A DNA stretch of 64,000 nt from Chachezhania antarctica (GCF_003646465.1 NZ_QZEX01000001.1:644236-708235), one strand, 5' to 3'; shown: positions 28,038 through 37,877, numbered from the stretch's first letter. Notes: generated by a model from the letters alone, not told the origin. Made by a program: numbers and translations.

Positions 28038-28406
28038 TCATGCCCTCCGTTCGACCTTTGGCCGCGACGGGGCGGAAAGCGATGTGCGCTGGCCCGACCG
28101 GTCATAGGTTTCAAGCCCTTGGCGCACGCGCCGCATTTCCGCCATGCGGTCGGCCACGGCGCGAATCCCGTCAAGCGCGCCCCCCAGCAGCGCCTGGTTG
28201 CGTTGCACCTTGCTCTGCACCGGGGCGAGTTGTTCGGCGTTCAGATCGTCTAGGGAATTCAGGCGATCGATGATTGCCGATTTCTGCTCCATGTACTCCT
28301 GCAGATTTTCCAGATCCCCTGTCACCAGGGCCTGGCGCTCGTCCTCGAGCAGGGCGTCGAGCGCCGCGATCAGGTCCGCCGCCGTATCCATTTCATCAAT
28401 GGCCAT
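28038..28406 (-). CDS. flgN: FlgN-like flagellar export chaperone
   Basis: This 122-residue helical protein is of FlgN type: LIAALDALLEDERQALVTGDLENL followed by EYMEQKSAIIDRL is the usual N-terminal helical hairpin. FlgN chaperones the hook-filament junction proteins FlgK and FlgL. It overlaps the rod-binding gene upstream by 11 bp. The C-terminus is variable and basic. Name based on fold pattern and position. Confidence 0.7.
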   Translation of the reverse strand: MAIDEMDTAADLIAALDALLEDERQALVTGDLENLQEYMEQKSAIIDRLNSLDDLNAEQLAPVQSKVQRNQALLGGALDGIRAVADRMAEMRRVRQGLETYDRSGQRTSLSAPSRPKVERRA

Positions 28407-28695
28407 TTTCCGCCTCCATCATGGATTGAAAGAATGTCTCGGCCAGACCGATGCCGCCGGCCCGGGCAATGGCGCGGGCCTGTTCGCGGACAAGCAGCGA
28501 CGAGAACTGGTCTTCACCGACGCCGCCACCGAACGTTTCCGACGTTTCGTGCAGGCCGGCCGATTTCAACATTTCCGCAAGGAATGTCGCTTCCAGTTCG
28601 ATGGCCGCGTCGCGCATCGCCTGGGTGCCGGCGGTTTCATCCGACATTGCCCTGGGTTTCGCGCCCGCGACGGGCTGCATCTGAATCGGGTCCAT
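28396..28695 (-). CDS. flgJ: rod-binding protein, FlgJ N-terminal type
   Basis: This is a 99-residue rod-binding domain (ELEATFLAEMLKSAGLHET and LLVREQARAIARAGGIGLAE). It lacks the C-terminal muramidase domain of enterobacterial FlgJ, which is normal for alphaproteobacteria. It acts as a periplasmic rod-assembly factor. It is divergent from fliK and overlaps the flgN-like gene. Confidence 0.85.
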   Translation of the reverse strand: MDPIQMQPVAGAKPRAMSDETAGTQAMRDAAIELEATFLAEMLKSAGLHETSETFGGGVGEDQFSSLLVREQARAIARAGGIGLAETFFQSMMEAENGH

Positions 28696-28794
28696 CGAAG
28701 CTCCTCCAATTCAACCTAATTCAGGGCATATTGCCGTGGTCCGGTTAAAATATTCGAAACCCCTGCATGCGAATGTCATCGGGATCCAGGCAGA

Positions 28795-30609
28795 ATGCGG
28801 GGCAAAATGCAGAGCTTTTCTCAGCCAGTCGCGGCGTCGGGCGGCGCGCTTGCGGGCGCAATCGGCGGATCGGGCAAGCCGTCCGCAGACGGGCGGGCCC
28901 AGACAAAGATGTCGGCCAGCACCAATGCGCAAACCGGCAGCGCAGCGCAGGCGGCGCCCGTCACCGTCGCAAATGGCGAACCCGCGGAGGGAGCGCCGCT
29001 TTTGACCGCCGGCGACAAGACCCGGACGGCAAGTTTCGCCCAGCTTTACTCTGGTGCGGAGGGTAAACCGTTGCCCGGAATGCTCGCCGGAGAATCAGAA
29101 ACCCCTGAAAGCGATCCGGATGCCGCGACCGCCGAGGGAGAAGATCCTGCCACGTCGCCGGTCGAGAACGAAAGCCAGGTTGCTGACGGTGACTCCGATG
29201 CCGCGCGTCCGGATGCGCATCTTGCCAAGGCAAGGGCCGCGCTGGCACGGCAGAGTGAAACAGCGCCGGTTCCGACAGAATCAATCGCGATGCATGTGCC
29301 GGGCCATCACGAATCGCAGAAGAACAAAGTGGTCTCGACGCCGACCGAACTCCCCAGGGCGGTTGAAAAGACCGCGCCAGCCCTGGCTGCTCCGGCGCAA
29401 GCCGATCCACGCGCCACCGTTGCAGTGTCTGCATCGGGCGCCGTTCCGGAACAGGCCCGTCCGACCGCCGTGGCGGAGACGAAATCGGTGTCGTTCGACG
29501 GTGCGACCCTGCCAACTGCTTCAGGCAAGGCCATCACGATGCCATCCGCCGATGTTCCGCTCGCGCAGGCGGCGCCCGAACTTACGGGGGCCTTCAGGTC
29601 GATCCGGACTGGCCACGCGACGGCAGAGGCGATGACACGCCCGCAGGGTGAAGACGCAACAACGAACGCAGCAGCGAATGTTTCCGCCAACAAGGTGGCT
29701 GTCGACGGCATTCAGAAGGCTGGGGCGGAGCAATTTCAGGCCGGTATGACGGCTGGGGCGATCGTTGCAGGGAAACCGGCAACCGGCACAAGGCAGGCAC
29801 CGGGGGGCGCGATGGCTGCATTACCTGCGGCGATTGCTGCGAACGCTTCCGAGCTTCAGGCGACAACCGGAAATGTCCCGATGGTGGCGCAGGCGCAGGT
29901 CGATACTGTTCCGGGATCGAAAAGATCAGCGGACAAATCTGGACCCGACCGGCCGGCGCCGCTTCGCTCGTCTCTCACTTCTACAGGTGGCGCTCAGGCG
30001 ATTGCCGCGGCTTCGGTGGCCGTGCCCGCTCTGGCAAGTGTCTCGCTGGCGCAACCTGGCGCCGAGCTCGCGGCGCTTTCCGTCGATGCTCCGGTGGCGG
30101 CAGAGGACGCGGTCGCGGGGCTTGTGGGTCAAAGCGGTGGTCCGTCCGTCACGGGTGATGCCGCTGCCATGGCCCAACAGCAGCCGGCTGGTGGAACCTC
30201 GGCAGTGCGGCAAATTCTGCCGCATATCGCCGAACTGATGAGCCGGCCCGGTGAACGATCGGTCGAGATCGCCCTGGAACCGGTCGAACTGGGGCGGGTC
30301 CGAATGATGGTGTCGATGGCCGAAGGCGGTGTGACGTTGCAGATCACCGCCGAACGTCCCGAAACGCTGGACCTGATGCGCCGCCATATCGAGACCCTGG
30401 CCGAGGAATTGCGCCGGATGGGCTACGCCGAGGTCGGGCTGAGCTTCACCACCGGAGACAGCCCGTCTGAAGACAGCCGCCGCGCGATGCCGGAAGGCCA
30501 TGCCGGGGACACCGGCGATGTTGCGGCCTCCGACTTGCCGGGCGCGGCAGAAACCGCGCGGCCACGGTCACGCACGATACCGGCATCAGGAATGGATATC
30601 AGGGTCTAG
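28795..30609 (+). CDS. fliK: flagellar hook-length control protein
   Basis: FliK is an exported ruler protein that stops hook growth and switches the export apparatus to filament substrates. It is 604 residues. The first 450 or so are low-complexity Ala/Pro/Thr-rich sequence, and the conserved C-terminal hook domain lies at about 475-565 (IALEPVELGRVRMMVSMAEG, QITAERPETLDLMRRH). The start is uncertain: ATG at 28795 or 28807. flgD follows with a 3-bp gap. Confidence 0.9.
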   Translation: MRGKMQSFSQPVAASGGALAGAIGGSGKPSADGRAQTKMSASTNAQTGSAAQAAPVTVANGEPAEGAPLLTAGDKTRTASFAQLYSGAEGKPLPGMLAGESETPESDPDAATAEGEDPATSPVENESQVADGDSDAARPDAHLAKARAALARQSETAPVPTESIAMHVPGHHESQKNKVVSTPTELPRAVEKTAPALAAPAQADPRATVAVSASGAVPEQARPTAVAETKSVSFDGATLPTASGKAITMPSADVPLAQAAPELTGAFRSIRTGHATAEAMTRPQGEDATTNAAANVSANKVAVDGIQKAGAEQFQAGMTAGAIVAGKPATGTRQAPGGAMAALPAAIAANASELQATTGNVPMVAQAQVDTVPGSKRSADKSGPDRPAPLRSSLTSTGGAQAIAAASVAVPALASVSLAQPGAELAALSVDAPVAAEDAVAGLVGQSGGPSVTGDAAAMAQQQPAGGTSAVRQILPHIAELMSRPGERSVEIALEPVELGRVRMMVSMAEGGVTLQITAERPETLDLMRRHIETLAEELRRMGYAEVGLSFTTGDSPSEDSRRAMPEGHAGDTGDVAASDLPGAAETARPRSRTIPASGMDIRV

Positions 30610-30612
30610 AAC

Positions 30613-31302
30613 ATGGAAACCACACCGATCGGCCCCCAGCCCCACACACGCGCGGTGATCGACACCGGCGACGGCGCGCCCAAGTCAACCGCGCTTGGCG
30701 CCGGGACGGCGCTGGCTTCGGATTTCGAGACTTTCCTGAAGATGCTGACCGCGCAGGCCAAGTACCAGGATCCGCTCGAGCCCATCGATTCGACAGAATA
30801 CGCCTCCCAGTTGGCGCAGTTCTCGATGGTCGAACAACAGGTGAAAACCAATGATGCGCTGTCGGGCCTGATCTCGGCCACGGGGACAGGCAACCTTGCA
30901 GCACTGGCCTCGTGGGTCGGGATGGAGGTCCGCGCGGATGTGCCTGTCAGCTTCAATGGCACGCCGGTCACCGTCGTACCTGCTATCGAGGCCGGGGCAG
31001 ACCGTGCCGAACTGGTCGTGCACGATTCCTTCGGTGTCGAGGTGCAGCGCTCGGCCATCGGCCTGACGGGCGAGCCGGTGGACTGGGCTGGTGCGTCGGG
31101 GGACGGCACGCCATTCCCGGCCGGGACCTATACATTCACCGTGGAAAGTTTCGCACAGGACAGCCTGCTGGGCACGAAACCGGCTGAAAGCTATGCGTTG
31201 GTTGAAGAAGCGCAGATCGAGGGCGGCACTGTCATGCTGGTTCTGGATGGCGGTGAAAGCGTCGCGGCCAGCGATGTCTCGTCAGTGCGCCGCGCGGGGT
31301 AA
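30613..31302 (+). CDS. flgD: flagellar hook-capping protein
   Basis: FlgD caps the growing hook and guides polymerisation of hook subunits. It is 229 residues. The N-terminal signature FLKMLTAQAKYQDPLEPID and SQLAQFSMVEQQ is complete, and the rest forms the FlgD Tudor/Ig-like region. It lies 3 bp after fliK and probably shares its promoter. Confidence 0.94.
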   Translation: METTPIGPQPHTRAVIDTGDGAPKSTALGAGTALASDFETFLKMLTAQAKYQDPLEPIDSTEYASQLAQFSMVEQQVKTNDALSGLISATGTGNLAALASWVGMEVRADVPVSFNGTPVTVVPAIEAGADRAELVVHDSFGVEVQRSAIGLTGEPVDWAGASGDGTPFPAGTYTFTVESFAQDSLLGTKPAESYALVEEAQIEGGTVMLVLDGGESVAASDVSSVRRAG

Positions 31303-31435
31303 GGGCCCACGGGCCTGGCCGGAACCTGGGGCTTGGATGGCCGGTCAGGCCGTGATGGAGTTCGAAAATGTTTCGGTGTAGGACCGGCGGGCCACGCCGA
31401 CATGCGGCCTGGCGACGTGCAACCGGGGCCGGGCA

Positions 31436-32356
31436 ATGACGCTGACACGACCGATCTTTCCCGATCCGACCTTCGGTGCCCCACCGTCGAACGTGATGGA
31501 AGACCTGCGCCGGCACGGGATCCGCGCCGCGCCGCGCTCGGTGGAGCCGCTGCACGGGGGGCGCACAAACAGGCTCTGGCGGTTGTCCACGGACTCTGAC
31601 GTATTGGTTCTGAAACTCTATTCGGCCCCGGACGACAATCCGCTTTTCGAGAACGATCCCGAACGGGAAGGCGCGGCGCTTGTGGCGTTGGCAGGCTCCT
31701 TGCTGGCGCCGAGGTTTCATCTGTCGGGCGCCACTGCCGCCGGGAGCTGGCTATTGTACCATCATGTTCCGGGAGGAACATGGGAGTCAGGTGCCCAACC
31801 CGTGGCCGAGGCGCTGGGGCGTATCCATGCGTTCGCCGGGATGCAAGGCACCCTGCCGGTGCGCCCGGGCGGGAGCCGGGCTTTGCGGGCGCAGGGTCTT
31901 CAGGCGCTGGCTGGAACATGGGGGCAGGACCGGGCCGAACTGGACGCCCTGCAGGAACAGCTTTCGGATGTGGATATCCCGCCTGTCGCCAGCCCCGCGC
32001 CGATCCATGGCGATCCGGTGCCGGGGAACGCGATTCCGGGACCGTCGGGCGTTGTTTTCATCGACTGGCAATGCCCCGCGCTGGGCGATCCGGCCGAGGA
32101 TCTGGCGCTGTTCCTGTCGCCGGCGATGCAGATGCTGTATCGCGGCGCGCCGTTGGATGCAGGGGCAGAACGGGACTTCCTTGAGGCCTATCCGGACAAG
32201 GCGGTTGTCGAACGCCATGCGCGTCTCAAGCCGTGGTTCCACTGGCGCATGGCGGCCTATTGCCTGTGGCAGGTCGCGCGCGGGAACCATGACTATGCCG
32301 ATGGTTTCGTGCTGGAGCGGGATGCGCTCAAGCGTCAGAGGTCGCTCAGCGCGTAG
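31436..32356 (+). CDS. aminoglycoside/choline-kinase family phosphotransferase
   Basis: This is a 306-residue small-molecule kinase of the APH fold. LHGGRTNRLWRL is the nucleotide loop, APIHGDPVPGNAI the catalytic loop (H-G-D with Asn), and VVFIDWQCPALGDPAEDL the metal aspartate. Substrate is unknown; choline, thiamine or an amino alcohol are common in this family. Its 3' end overlaps the convergent FAD oxidoreductase by 22 bp. Confidence 0.85.
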   Translation: MTLTRPIFPDPTFGAPPSNVMEDLRRHGIRAAPRSVEPLHGGRTNRLWRLSTDSDVLVLKLYSAPDDNPLFENDPEREGAALVALAGSLLAPRFHLSGATAAGSWLLYHHVPGGTWESGAQPVAEALGRIHAFAGMQGTLPVRPGGSRALRAQGLQALAGTWGQDRAELDALQEQLSDVDIPPVASPAPIHGDPVPGNAIPGPSGVVFIDWQCPALGDPAEDLALFLSPAMQMLYRGAPLDAGAERDFLEAYPDKAVVERHARLKPWFHWRMAAYCLWQVARGNHDYADGFVLERDALKRQRSLSA

Positions 32357-33657
32357 GTTGCGTAGGCGAACGGCATGACCACGCGCCGCGACCCCCCGAA
32401 GGGAAAGCGGGCCAGCGGGCGGCGCAGGGGGGCGGGGGTGTCGTTCGCGTGCCCCAGAACCTGGCGGGCCATCAGGTGGCCGGACCAGCTTCCCATTGCC
32501 ACCCCGTTGCCGTGATAGGCCATCGCCGCGAACATGCCGGGATTGCCGGGGACGGGACCCACGAAGGGCATCAGCCGCCGCGCGAGGCAGACGAACCCCG
32601 ACCAGCTGTGATCCGACGGCACATGCGCCCATGCCGGGAACATCTTTTCGAAATCGGCGCGGGTCGCGGCGCGGGCGCGGGCCTCGGCCCCCGGGCTGGA
32701 GAAGATGCCGCCGCGCATCCCGAACAGGAACCGTCCGTCGGGCATAAGGCGGAAATAATGCAGCAGGCGGCGGGTGTCATAGCTCATCTGCAGGCTGGTC
32801 CAGCCCTGTGCCGCGCGTTCTTCTTCGGTCAGCGGGCGGGTCACAAGAACGGTCGATTGCGCCGGCATGTAGCGGTTGGCGAGCCATTTCGGCAGGTCTT
32901 CCGAGGAATAGCCGTTGGTGGCAAGAAGCACGGTATCGGCCTCGACCGTCCCGCCCGGTGTGGTTGCGTGCCGGCCCGAGCCCTTTCGTTCCAGACGTTC
33001 GACAGGGCTGTGGGCGTATATCGCGGCCCCGGTATCGGCGGCCGCCGCGGCGAGGCCCAGCACGTATTTGCGCGGGTTCAGCGCAAAGCCGGTTCGGACC
33101 GTCAGCGCGCCGTGGAAGGGACCACCCATCCCGATGCGGGGCAGGTCTTCGGGGCGGGTCAGCTCGGTATCCCCCCAGCCTTCGGCGGCGATCTGGTCGG
33201 CCTCGCGCTTCAGCTTGTCGAAGCCGCGCTTGCGGTGGGCCAGAAGGGTTTCCCCGTCGGAATGGCGGTCGGCGTCGATGCGGTGACGGTCCAGCAGCGC
33301 GCCGACATGGTCGATCGCGTCGCGTTCGGTGCGGAAATAGGCGTCGGCCGCGTCTGCACCGAATTCGGCCGACAGCGAGGCATGAGAGCGTCGGGCGCCG
33401 CCCAGGCAGCAGAACCCGCCGTTCCGGCCCGAGGCACCCCAGCCGGGATAGCGGGCGTCGACAACGGTGACCGAAACGCCCTGTTCGGCCAAGTGCAGCG
33501 CCGCGTTCAGCCCGGTGAAGCCCGCGCCGATCACCAGAACGTCGGTTTTCACATGGCCTTGCAGTGCCGGCCAGTCGGGCAGGGGGATGGTTTCGTCCCA
33601 CCAGCAGGTGGCGCGCGGTCCGTCGGTATAGGCGTAATCGCCGAAGATTCTTTTCAC
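32335..33657 (-). CDS. FAD-dependent oxidoreductase, gamma-glutamylputrescine oxidase-like
   Basis: This is a 440-residue DAO-family flavoenzyme. The N-terminal FAD motif is VIGAGFTGLNAALHLAE, preceded by a CWWDETIPLPDWP segment typical of PuuB-like proteins, and GWGASGRNGGF follows. The GTG start overlaps the upstream permease stop codon (GTGA), so it belongs to the pot operon. The reaction is probably oxidation of putrescine, a glutamylated polyamine or another amine imported by the adjacent transporter. Confidence 0.88.
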   Translation of the reverse strand: MKRIFGDYAYTDGPRATCWWDETIPLPDWPALQGHVKTDVLVIGAGFTGLNAALHLAEQGVSVTVVDARYPGWGASGRNGGFCCLGGARRSHASLSAEFGADAADAYFRTERDAIDHVGALLDRHRIDADRHSDGETLLAHRKRGFDKLKREADQIAAEGWGDTELTRPEDLPRIGMGGPFHGALTVRTGFALNPRKYVLGLAAAAADTGAAIYAHSPVERLERKGSGRHATTPGGTVEADTVLLATNGYSSEDLPKWLANRYMPAQSTVLVTRPLTEEERAAQGWTSLQMSYDTRRLLHYFRLMPDGRFLFGMRGGIFSSPGAEARARAATRADFEKMFPAWAHVPSDHSWSGFVCLARRLMPFVGPVPGNPGMFAAMAYHGNGVAMGSWSGHLMARQVLGHANDTPAPLRRPLARFPFGGSRRVVMPFAYATYALSDL

Positions 33658-34478
33658 GTAAGTTCGGCCCTGTCGGCGGCGGCCTCGTCCGCCAGTCGCC
33701 GTGCCATGCTGCGCTTTGTCATCAGCGAGGCGATGATCACGCCGATCGCCACGATGCCGATCATGATGGTCGACAGCGCGTTGATCTCGGGGCTGACGCC
33801 CAGGCGGACGGAGGAGAAGATCTTGATGGGCAAGGTCGTGGACGAGGGGCCGGAGGTGAAGGAGGCGATCACGAGGTCGTCGAGCGACAGGGTGAAAGCA
33901 AGGAGCCATCCCGATACGACGGCCGGCGCGATGATGGGGAGGGTGACGAGACGGAAGGATTCCGCCGCCGTGCACCCAAGATCGCGCGCGGCTTCTTCCA
34001 GCGACTGGTCGAACGTGATGAGGCGCGAGGACACGACGACCGACACGTAGCACATGCAGAAGGTGGTATGCGCCAGCACAAGCGTCAGGATCCCGCGGTC
34101 CAGCCCGATGGCGATGAACAGAAGCAAGAGCGACAGGCCGGTGATCACTTCCGGCATCACCAGCGGCGCGTAGATCATGCCGGAAAATGCCGTGCGTCCC
34201 CAGAACCGCCCCGACCGGATCAGCGCATAGGCGGCCATCGTGCCCAGCACCGTCGCGATGGTGGAGGAGAAGAACGCCACCCGCAGGGTGACCCAGGCGG
34301 CATCGAGGAACTGCTGGTTTCCGGCCAGCTCTCCGTACCACTTGGTCGAAAACCCGGCCCAGACGGTGACCAGCTTCGATTCGTTGAAGCTGTAGATCAC
34401 GAGGATCAGCATCGGGACATAGAGGAAGGCAAAGCCCAAAGTCAGCGACACGACGTTGAAGGCGGACAGGCGTCTCAT
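33654..34478 (-). CDS. potI: putrescine ABC transporter permease PotI-like
   Basis: This is a 274-residue inner-membrane permease with six helices. The EAA loop that contacts the ATPase reads EEAARDLGCTAAESFRLVTLP. It overlaps the next permease (ATGA) and the FAD oxidase (GTGA). It is part of the minus-strand operon potF, potG, potH, potI, oxidase. Confidence 0.92.
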   Translation of the reverse strand: MRRLSAFNVVSLTLGFAFLYVPMLILVIYSFNESKLVTVWAGFSTKWYGELAGNQQFLDAAWVTLRVAFFSSTIATVLGTMAAYALIRSGRFWGRTAFSGMIYAPLVMPEVITGLSLLLLFIAIGLDRGILTLVLAHTTFCMCYVSVVVSSRLITFDQSLEEAARDLGCTAAESFRLVTLPIIAPAVVSGWLLAFTLSLDDLVIASFTSGPSSTTLPIKIFSSVRLGVSPEINALSTIMIGIVAIGVIIASLMTKRSMARRLADEAAADRAELT

Positions 34479-35365
34479 GCGTCGGCCTCCGCCTGGCGTT
34501 GCTGGTTCTTCTGGAAGAAGATGATTGGCACGATCAGGATCAAGAGCAGCACCACCGCCACGGCCGAGGCGACGGGCCAGTCGCGGTTGGAGAAGAACTC
34601 CTCCCACAACACCTTGCCGATCATCAGCGTTTTCGATCCGCCCAGAAGCGACGGGATGACGAATTCACCGATGGTGGGGATGAAGACAAGGAAACAGCCT
34701 GCCGTCACACCGGGACGGGACAGTGGGAACGTCACCAGCCAGAAGGCCGACGTGCGCGAGCAGCCGAGGTCTTCGGCCGCTTCGATCAGAGAGATGTCGA
34801 GCCGTTCGAGCGCGGCGTAGATCGGCAGGATCATGAACGGCAGGTAGGTGTAGACGACGCCGATATAGACGGCCGTGTTCGTGTTGAGGATCGAAAGCGG
34901 CTCGGAAATCAGCCCTGTCCACAGCAGCACCTGGTTCAGGTAGCCTTCCTGCCCCAGGATCCCCATCCACGCGTAGACGCGGATCAGGAAACTGGTCCAG
35001 AAGGGCAGGATCACCAGCATCAGCAGGGTCGGGCGCCAGTGGTGCGGGGCGCGGGCCATGCCGTAGGCTATTGGATAGCCCACCAGCAGCGTCAGGAACG
35101 TGGCGATCAGGGCGATCCGCAGGGACGACAGGTAGGCCTTCCAGTAGAGCGAATCCGTCGTCAGGAAGACGAAGTTCTCGAAATCGAGTTCGGACAGGAA
35201 GGCGCGGATGCCCGCCAGCCCCTCCGACAGGTCCAGCTGCGGCATGTAGGGCGGCCGGGCCAGCGCGATGTCGGACAGCGATATCTTGAAGACGATCAGG
35301 AATGGCACGAAGAACAGTGCCAGAAGCCAGAGGAAGGGGATCAGGTAGACCAGAGATTTCCTCAT
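34475..35365 (-). CDS. potH: putrescine ABC transporter permease PotH-like
   Basis: This is a 296-residue permease with six helices. The EAA loop is IEAAEDLGCSRTSAFWLVTFP. GGSKTLMIGKVLWEEFFSNRDW is typical of PotB/PotH. The start at 35365 (MRKSL) precedes the first membrane helix; 18 further upstream residues were rejected. It overlaps potI and follows the ATPase by 1 bp. Confidence 0.92.
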   Translation of the reverse strand: MRKSLVYLIPFLWLLALFFVPFLIVFKISLSDIALARPPYMPQLDLSEGLAGIRAFLSELDFENFVFLTTDSLYWKAYLSSLRIALIATFLTLLVGYPIAYGMARAPHHWRPTLLMLVILPFWTSFLIRVYAWMGILGQEGYLNQVLLWTGLISEPLSILNTNTAVYIGVVYTYLPFMILPIYAALERLDISLIEAAEDLGCSRTSAFWLVTFPLSRPGVTAGCFLVFIPTIGEFVIPSLLGGSKTLMIGKVLWEEFFSNRDWPVASAVAVVLLLILIVPIIFFQKNQQRQAEADA

Positions 35366-35366
35366 G

Positions 35367-36503
35367 TCAGCCTGCCAACAGGATGCCGCAGCGGTCGGTC
35401 CAGTTGACCCAGACCTCATCCTCCCATGTGAAGGCCTGACGTGTCGACCGTTCGGTGTTGAAGCTTTGCGCGCGGATGATCTGACCGTTGGCCAGTTCCA
35501 CGTGGTAGGTCGAAATGTTGCCGAGGTAGCCGATGTCGATCACCTTGCCATGCAGGACATTGTCGTCGTCGGGGCGGTCCTTGTGGATCTCGACCTTTTC
35601 GGGGCGGATGGCGTAGTGGCAGGTCTCGCCCGGCCCGATCTCGACACCCGAATGGGTGACAAGCGGCGGCTGGCCTTCGGCCCAGTCCACCAGGTAGCGC
35701 TCGCCGTCCTTGCGGGCGCGGCCCTGCAGGATGGTCACGTCGCCAATAAAGCCGGCCACGTAGACGGAATTGGGGTTCTCGTAGATCTGCGACGGCGTCG
35801 CGACCTGTTTCAGGACACCGGCATCCATCACCGCCACGCGGGAGGCGACGGTCATCGCTTCCTCCTGATCGTGGGTCACGATCACGAAGGTGGTGCCGGT
35901 CTTTTCCTGGATGTCCATCAGTTCGAACTGCGTTTCCTCGCGCAGTTTCTTGTCGAGCGCGCCCAGCGGCTCGTCCAGCAGCAGAAGCTTCGGCGCCTTC
36001 GCAAGGCTGCGCGCCAAGGCGACCCGCTGCCGCTGTCCGCCGGAAATCTGGTGCGGCTTGCGGCGTCCGAACTGTTCCAGCCGCGTCAGGCGGAGCATTT
36101 CCGTCACCCTGTCGCCGATCTTGTCCTTGGCCATGCCTTCGCGTTTCAGGCCGAAGGCGATGTTTTCCCAGACGGAAAGGTGCGGGAACAGCGCGTAGGA
36201 CTGGAACATCATGTTCACCGCGCGCTGGTTCGGCGGGACGGGTGCGATGTCGTGGCCATCAAGCTCGATCTGGCCCTCGGTAGGGGTTTCGAACCCGGCC
36301 AGCAGGCGCATAAGCGTGGTCTTGCCGCAGCCCGACGGGCCCAGAAGGGCGAAGAATTCCTTGCGGTAGATGTCCAGCGACACGTCATGGATGGCGGTGA
36401 AGGTTCCGAACTTCTTGGTCACGCCGCGAAAGCGGATCAGGGGGGCTTCGTTCGGGTCTTCCCAGGGCGCGAAAACCGCCTGGTGGTCTTTGGTCTCGGC
36501 CAA
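35367..36503 (-). CDS. potG: putrescine ABC transporter ATP-binding protein PotG/PotA-like
   Basis: This is a 378-residue ABC ATPase. Walker A is GPSGCGKTT, the signature is ISGGQRQRVALARSL, and Walker B is LLLLDEPLGALD, followed by the switch histidine in IVTHDQ. The C-terminal 130 or so residues form the TOBE regulatory domain. The likely start is TTG at 36503, with AAAGG upstream; an ATG at 36560 would reach into the spacer hairpin after potF. Confidence 0.93.
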   Translation of the reverse strand: MAETKDHQAVFAPWEDPNEAPLIRFRGVTKKFGTFTAIHDVSLDIYRKEFFALLGPSGCGKTTLMRLLAGFETPTEGQIELDGHDIAPVPPNQRAVNMMFQSYALFPHLSVWENIAFGLKREGMAKDKIGDRVTEMLRLTRLEQFGRRKPHQISGGQRQRVALARSLAKAPKLLLLDEPLGALDKKLREETQFELMDIQEKTGTTFVIVTHDQEEAMTVASRVAVMDAGVLKQVATPSQIYENPNSVYVAGFIGDVTILQGRARKDGERYLVDWAEGQPPLVTHSGVEIGPGETCHYAIRPEKVEIHKDRPDDDNVLHGKVIDIGYLGNISTYHVELANGQIIRAQSFNTERSTRQAFTWEDEVWVNWTDRCGILLAG

Positions 36504-36547
36504 GTCGGTACCTTTCAAAAAGGTCAGGCGGGTCGAAAAGGTAAAGC

Positions 36548-36573
36548 GGGCCGGGTGCATGTGCGCCCGGCCC
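36548..36573 (-). terminator. hairpin after potF
   Basis: GGGCCGGG (36548-36555) pairs with CCCGGCCC (36566-36573). It lies 10 bp after the potF stop codon, before the ATPase gene, and has no T-run on the minus strand. It could protect the potF message from 3' decay or partly reduce downstream expression. Confidence 0.55.
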
Positions 36574-36582
36574 CGAAGCGGG

Positions 36583-37668
36583 TCAGGTGCCCGATTTCAC
36601 CTTGGTCCACAGGCGGGTGACAACCCGCTGCACTTTCGGATCGTAGGGCGAGGTGGTGTAGAGGTTTTCCAGCGTCGCTTCGTCCGGATAGATCGCCGGA
36701 TCGCCGATCACGTCTTCGACCAGGAACTCCTGCGAGGCCTTGTTGCCGTTGGCGTAGTAGACGTAGTTCGACGCCGCCGCCATGTTCTCGGGGTCCATGA
36801 TGAAGTTCAGGAACGCATGGGCGGCATCGGGGTTCGGCGCGTCGACGGGGATGGCCATCTGATCGAACCACATCAGCGCCCCTTCGGAGGGGGCGTTGTA
36901 GACGATCTCCACGCCGTTGTCGGCTTCGGCCGCGCGGTCGCGGGCTTGCAGGATGTCACCCGACCAGCCGAACGCCACGCAGATCTCGCCGTTGGCAAGC
37001 GCGTTGATGTATTCCGAGTTGTCGAACTTCTTCACGTAGGGGCGCACCGCGGTCAGGACCGGCTCGGTCTTGGCGATCACGTCGGGATCCTGGCTGTCGG
37101 GGTCTTCGCCCAGATATTTCAGCGCAGCGGGGATCATTTCCGTCGGCGCGTCCAGGAAGAAGACGCCGCAATCGGCCAGCTTTTCCATGTTCTCTGGGTT
37201 GAAGATCAGGTCGAGCGAGCCGATGGGCGCATCCGGCCCCAGCGCTTCTTCGACCTTGCCGACATTTGCGCCGATACCGGTCGTGCCCCACATGTAGTTG
37301 ATCGAATATTCATTGCCCGGATCGTAGGAATCGGTGCGCTTTTCGACGACATCCCACATGTTGTCGTGGTTGGGCAGTTTCGACATGTCCAGCTTCTGGA
37401 AGGCCCCGGCGCTGATCTGGCGCTGCAGGAAGGTGCCCGACGGCACCACCACATCGTAGCCGGATCCGCCGGCCAGCATCTTGGTTTCCAGCACTTCGTT
37501 CGAATCGAACACGTCGTAGATCAGGTCGATCCCGGTGTCCTGTTCGAACTTCTCGAGCAGCGATTCGTCAATATAGTCCGACCAGTTGTAAACGCGGACT
37601 TCTTGGGCGAGCGCGGCCGACGTACCCAGGGCGAGGATTGCCGTGGCGGTCAGCAGATTGAATTTCAT
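36583..37668 (-). CDS. potF: putrescine-binding periplasmic protein PotF-like
   Basis: This is a 361-residue exported solute-binding protein with a signal peptide ending near SAALAQ. VYNWSDYIDESLLEKFEQDTG and YDVFDSNEVLETKMLAGGSG are very close to E. coli PotF (from memory), supporting putrescine as ligand. It heads the minus-strand transport operon and is divergent from the GntR regulator. Confidence 0.93.
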   Translation of the reverse strand: MKFNLLTATAILALGTSAALAQEVRVYNWSDYIDESLLEKFEQDTGIDLIYDVFDSNEVLETKMLAGGSGYDVVVPSGTFLQRQISAGAFQKLDMSKLPNHDNMWDVVEKRTDSYDPGNEYSINYMWGTTGIGANVGKVEEALGPDAPIGSLDLIFNPENMEKLADCGVFFLDAPTEMIPAALKYLGEDPDSQDPDVIAKTEPVLTAVRPYVKKFDNSEYINALANGEICVAFGWSGDILQARDRAAEADNGVEIVYNAPSEGALMWFDQMAIPVDAPNPDAAHAFLNFIMDPENMAAASNYVYYANGNKASQEFLVEDVIGDPAIYPDEATLENLYTTSPYDPKVQRVVTRLWTKVKSGT

Positions 37669-37732
37669 TGGTCGCTCCCATGTTGAATTTGGATTGGCCG
37701 TTCTGCCGGTCTTTTGCCGGCTGCCTATTGGA

Positions 37733-37746
37733 TCTGATCAAGTTTT
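37733..37746 (+). promoter_or_regulatory. candidate GntR operator 1
   Basis: TCTGATCAAGTTTT lies in the 209-bp spacer between potF and gntR, 65 bp before potF. The reverse complement of 38615-38628 (TATGATCAAATTTT) matches it at 12 of 14 positions. TGATCA is palindromic. Binding by the adjacent GntR protein is inferred. No other structure in this spacer stood out. Confidence 0.45.
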
Positions 37747-37877
37747 GCCTTCGGTGGCAACAGAACCTATGCTGCGTCTCCACGTTTTGGGCCAAGATGG
37801 CGGAGATCGCGGCAGGTGTCGTGGGGTCGACCGTGCGCGAAGTGCTCAAGGTCGAGGCAGTTCGGGAGAAAACGCGG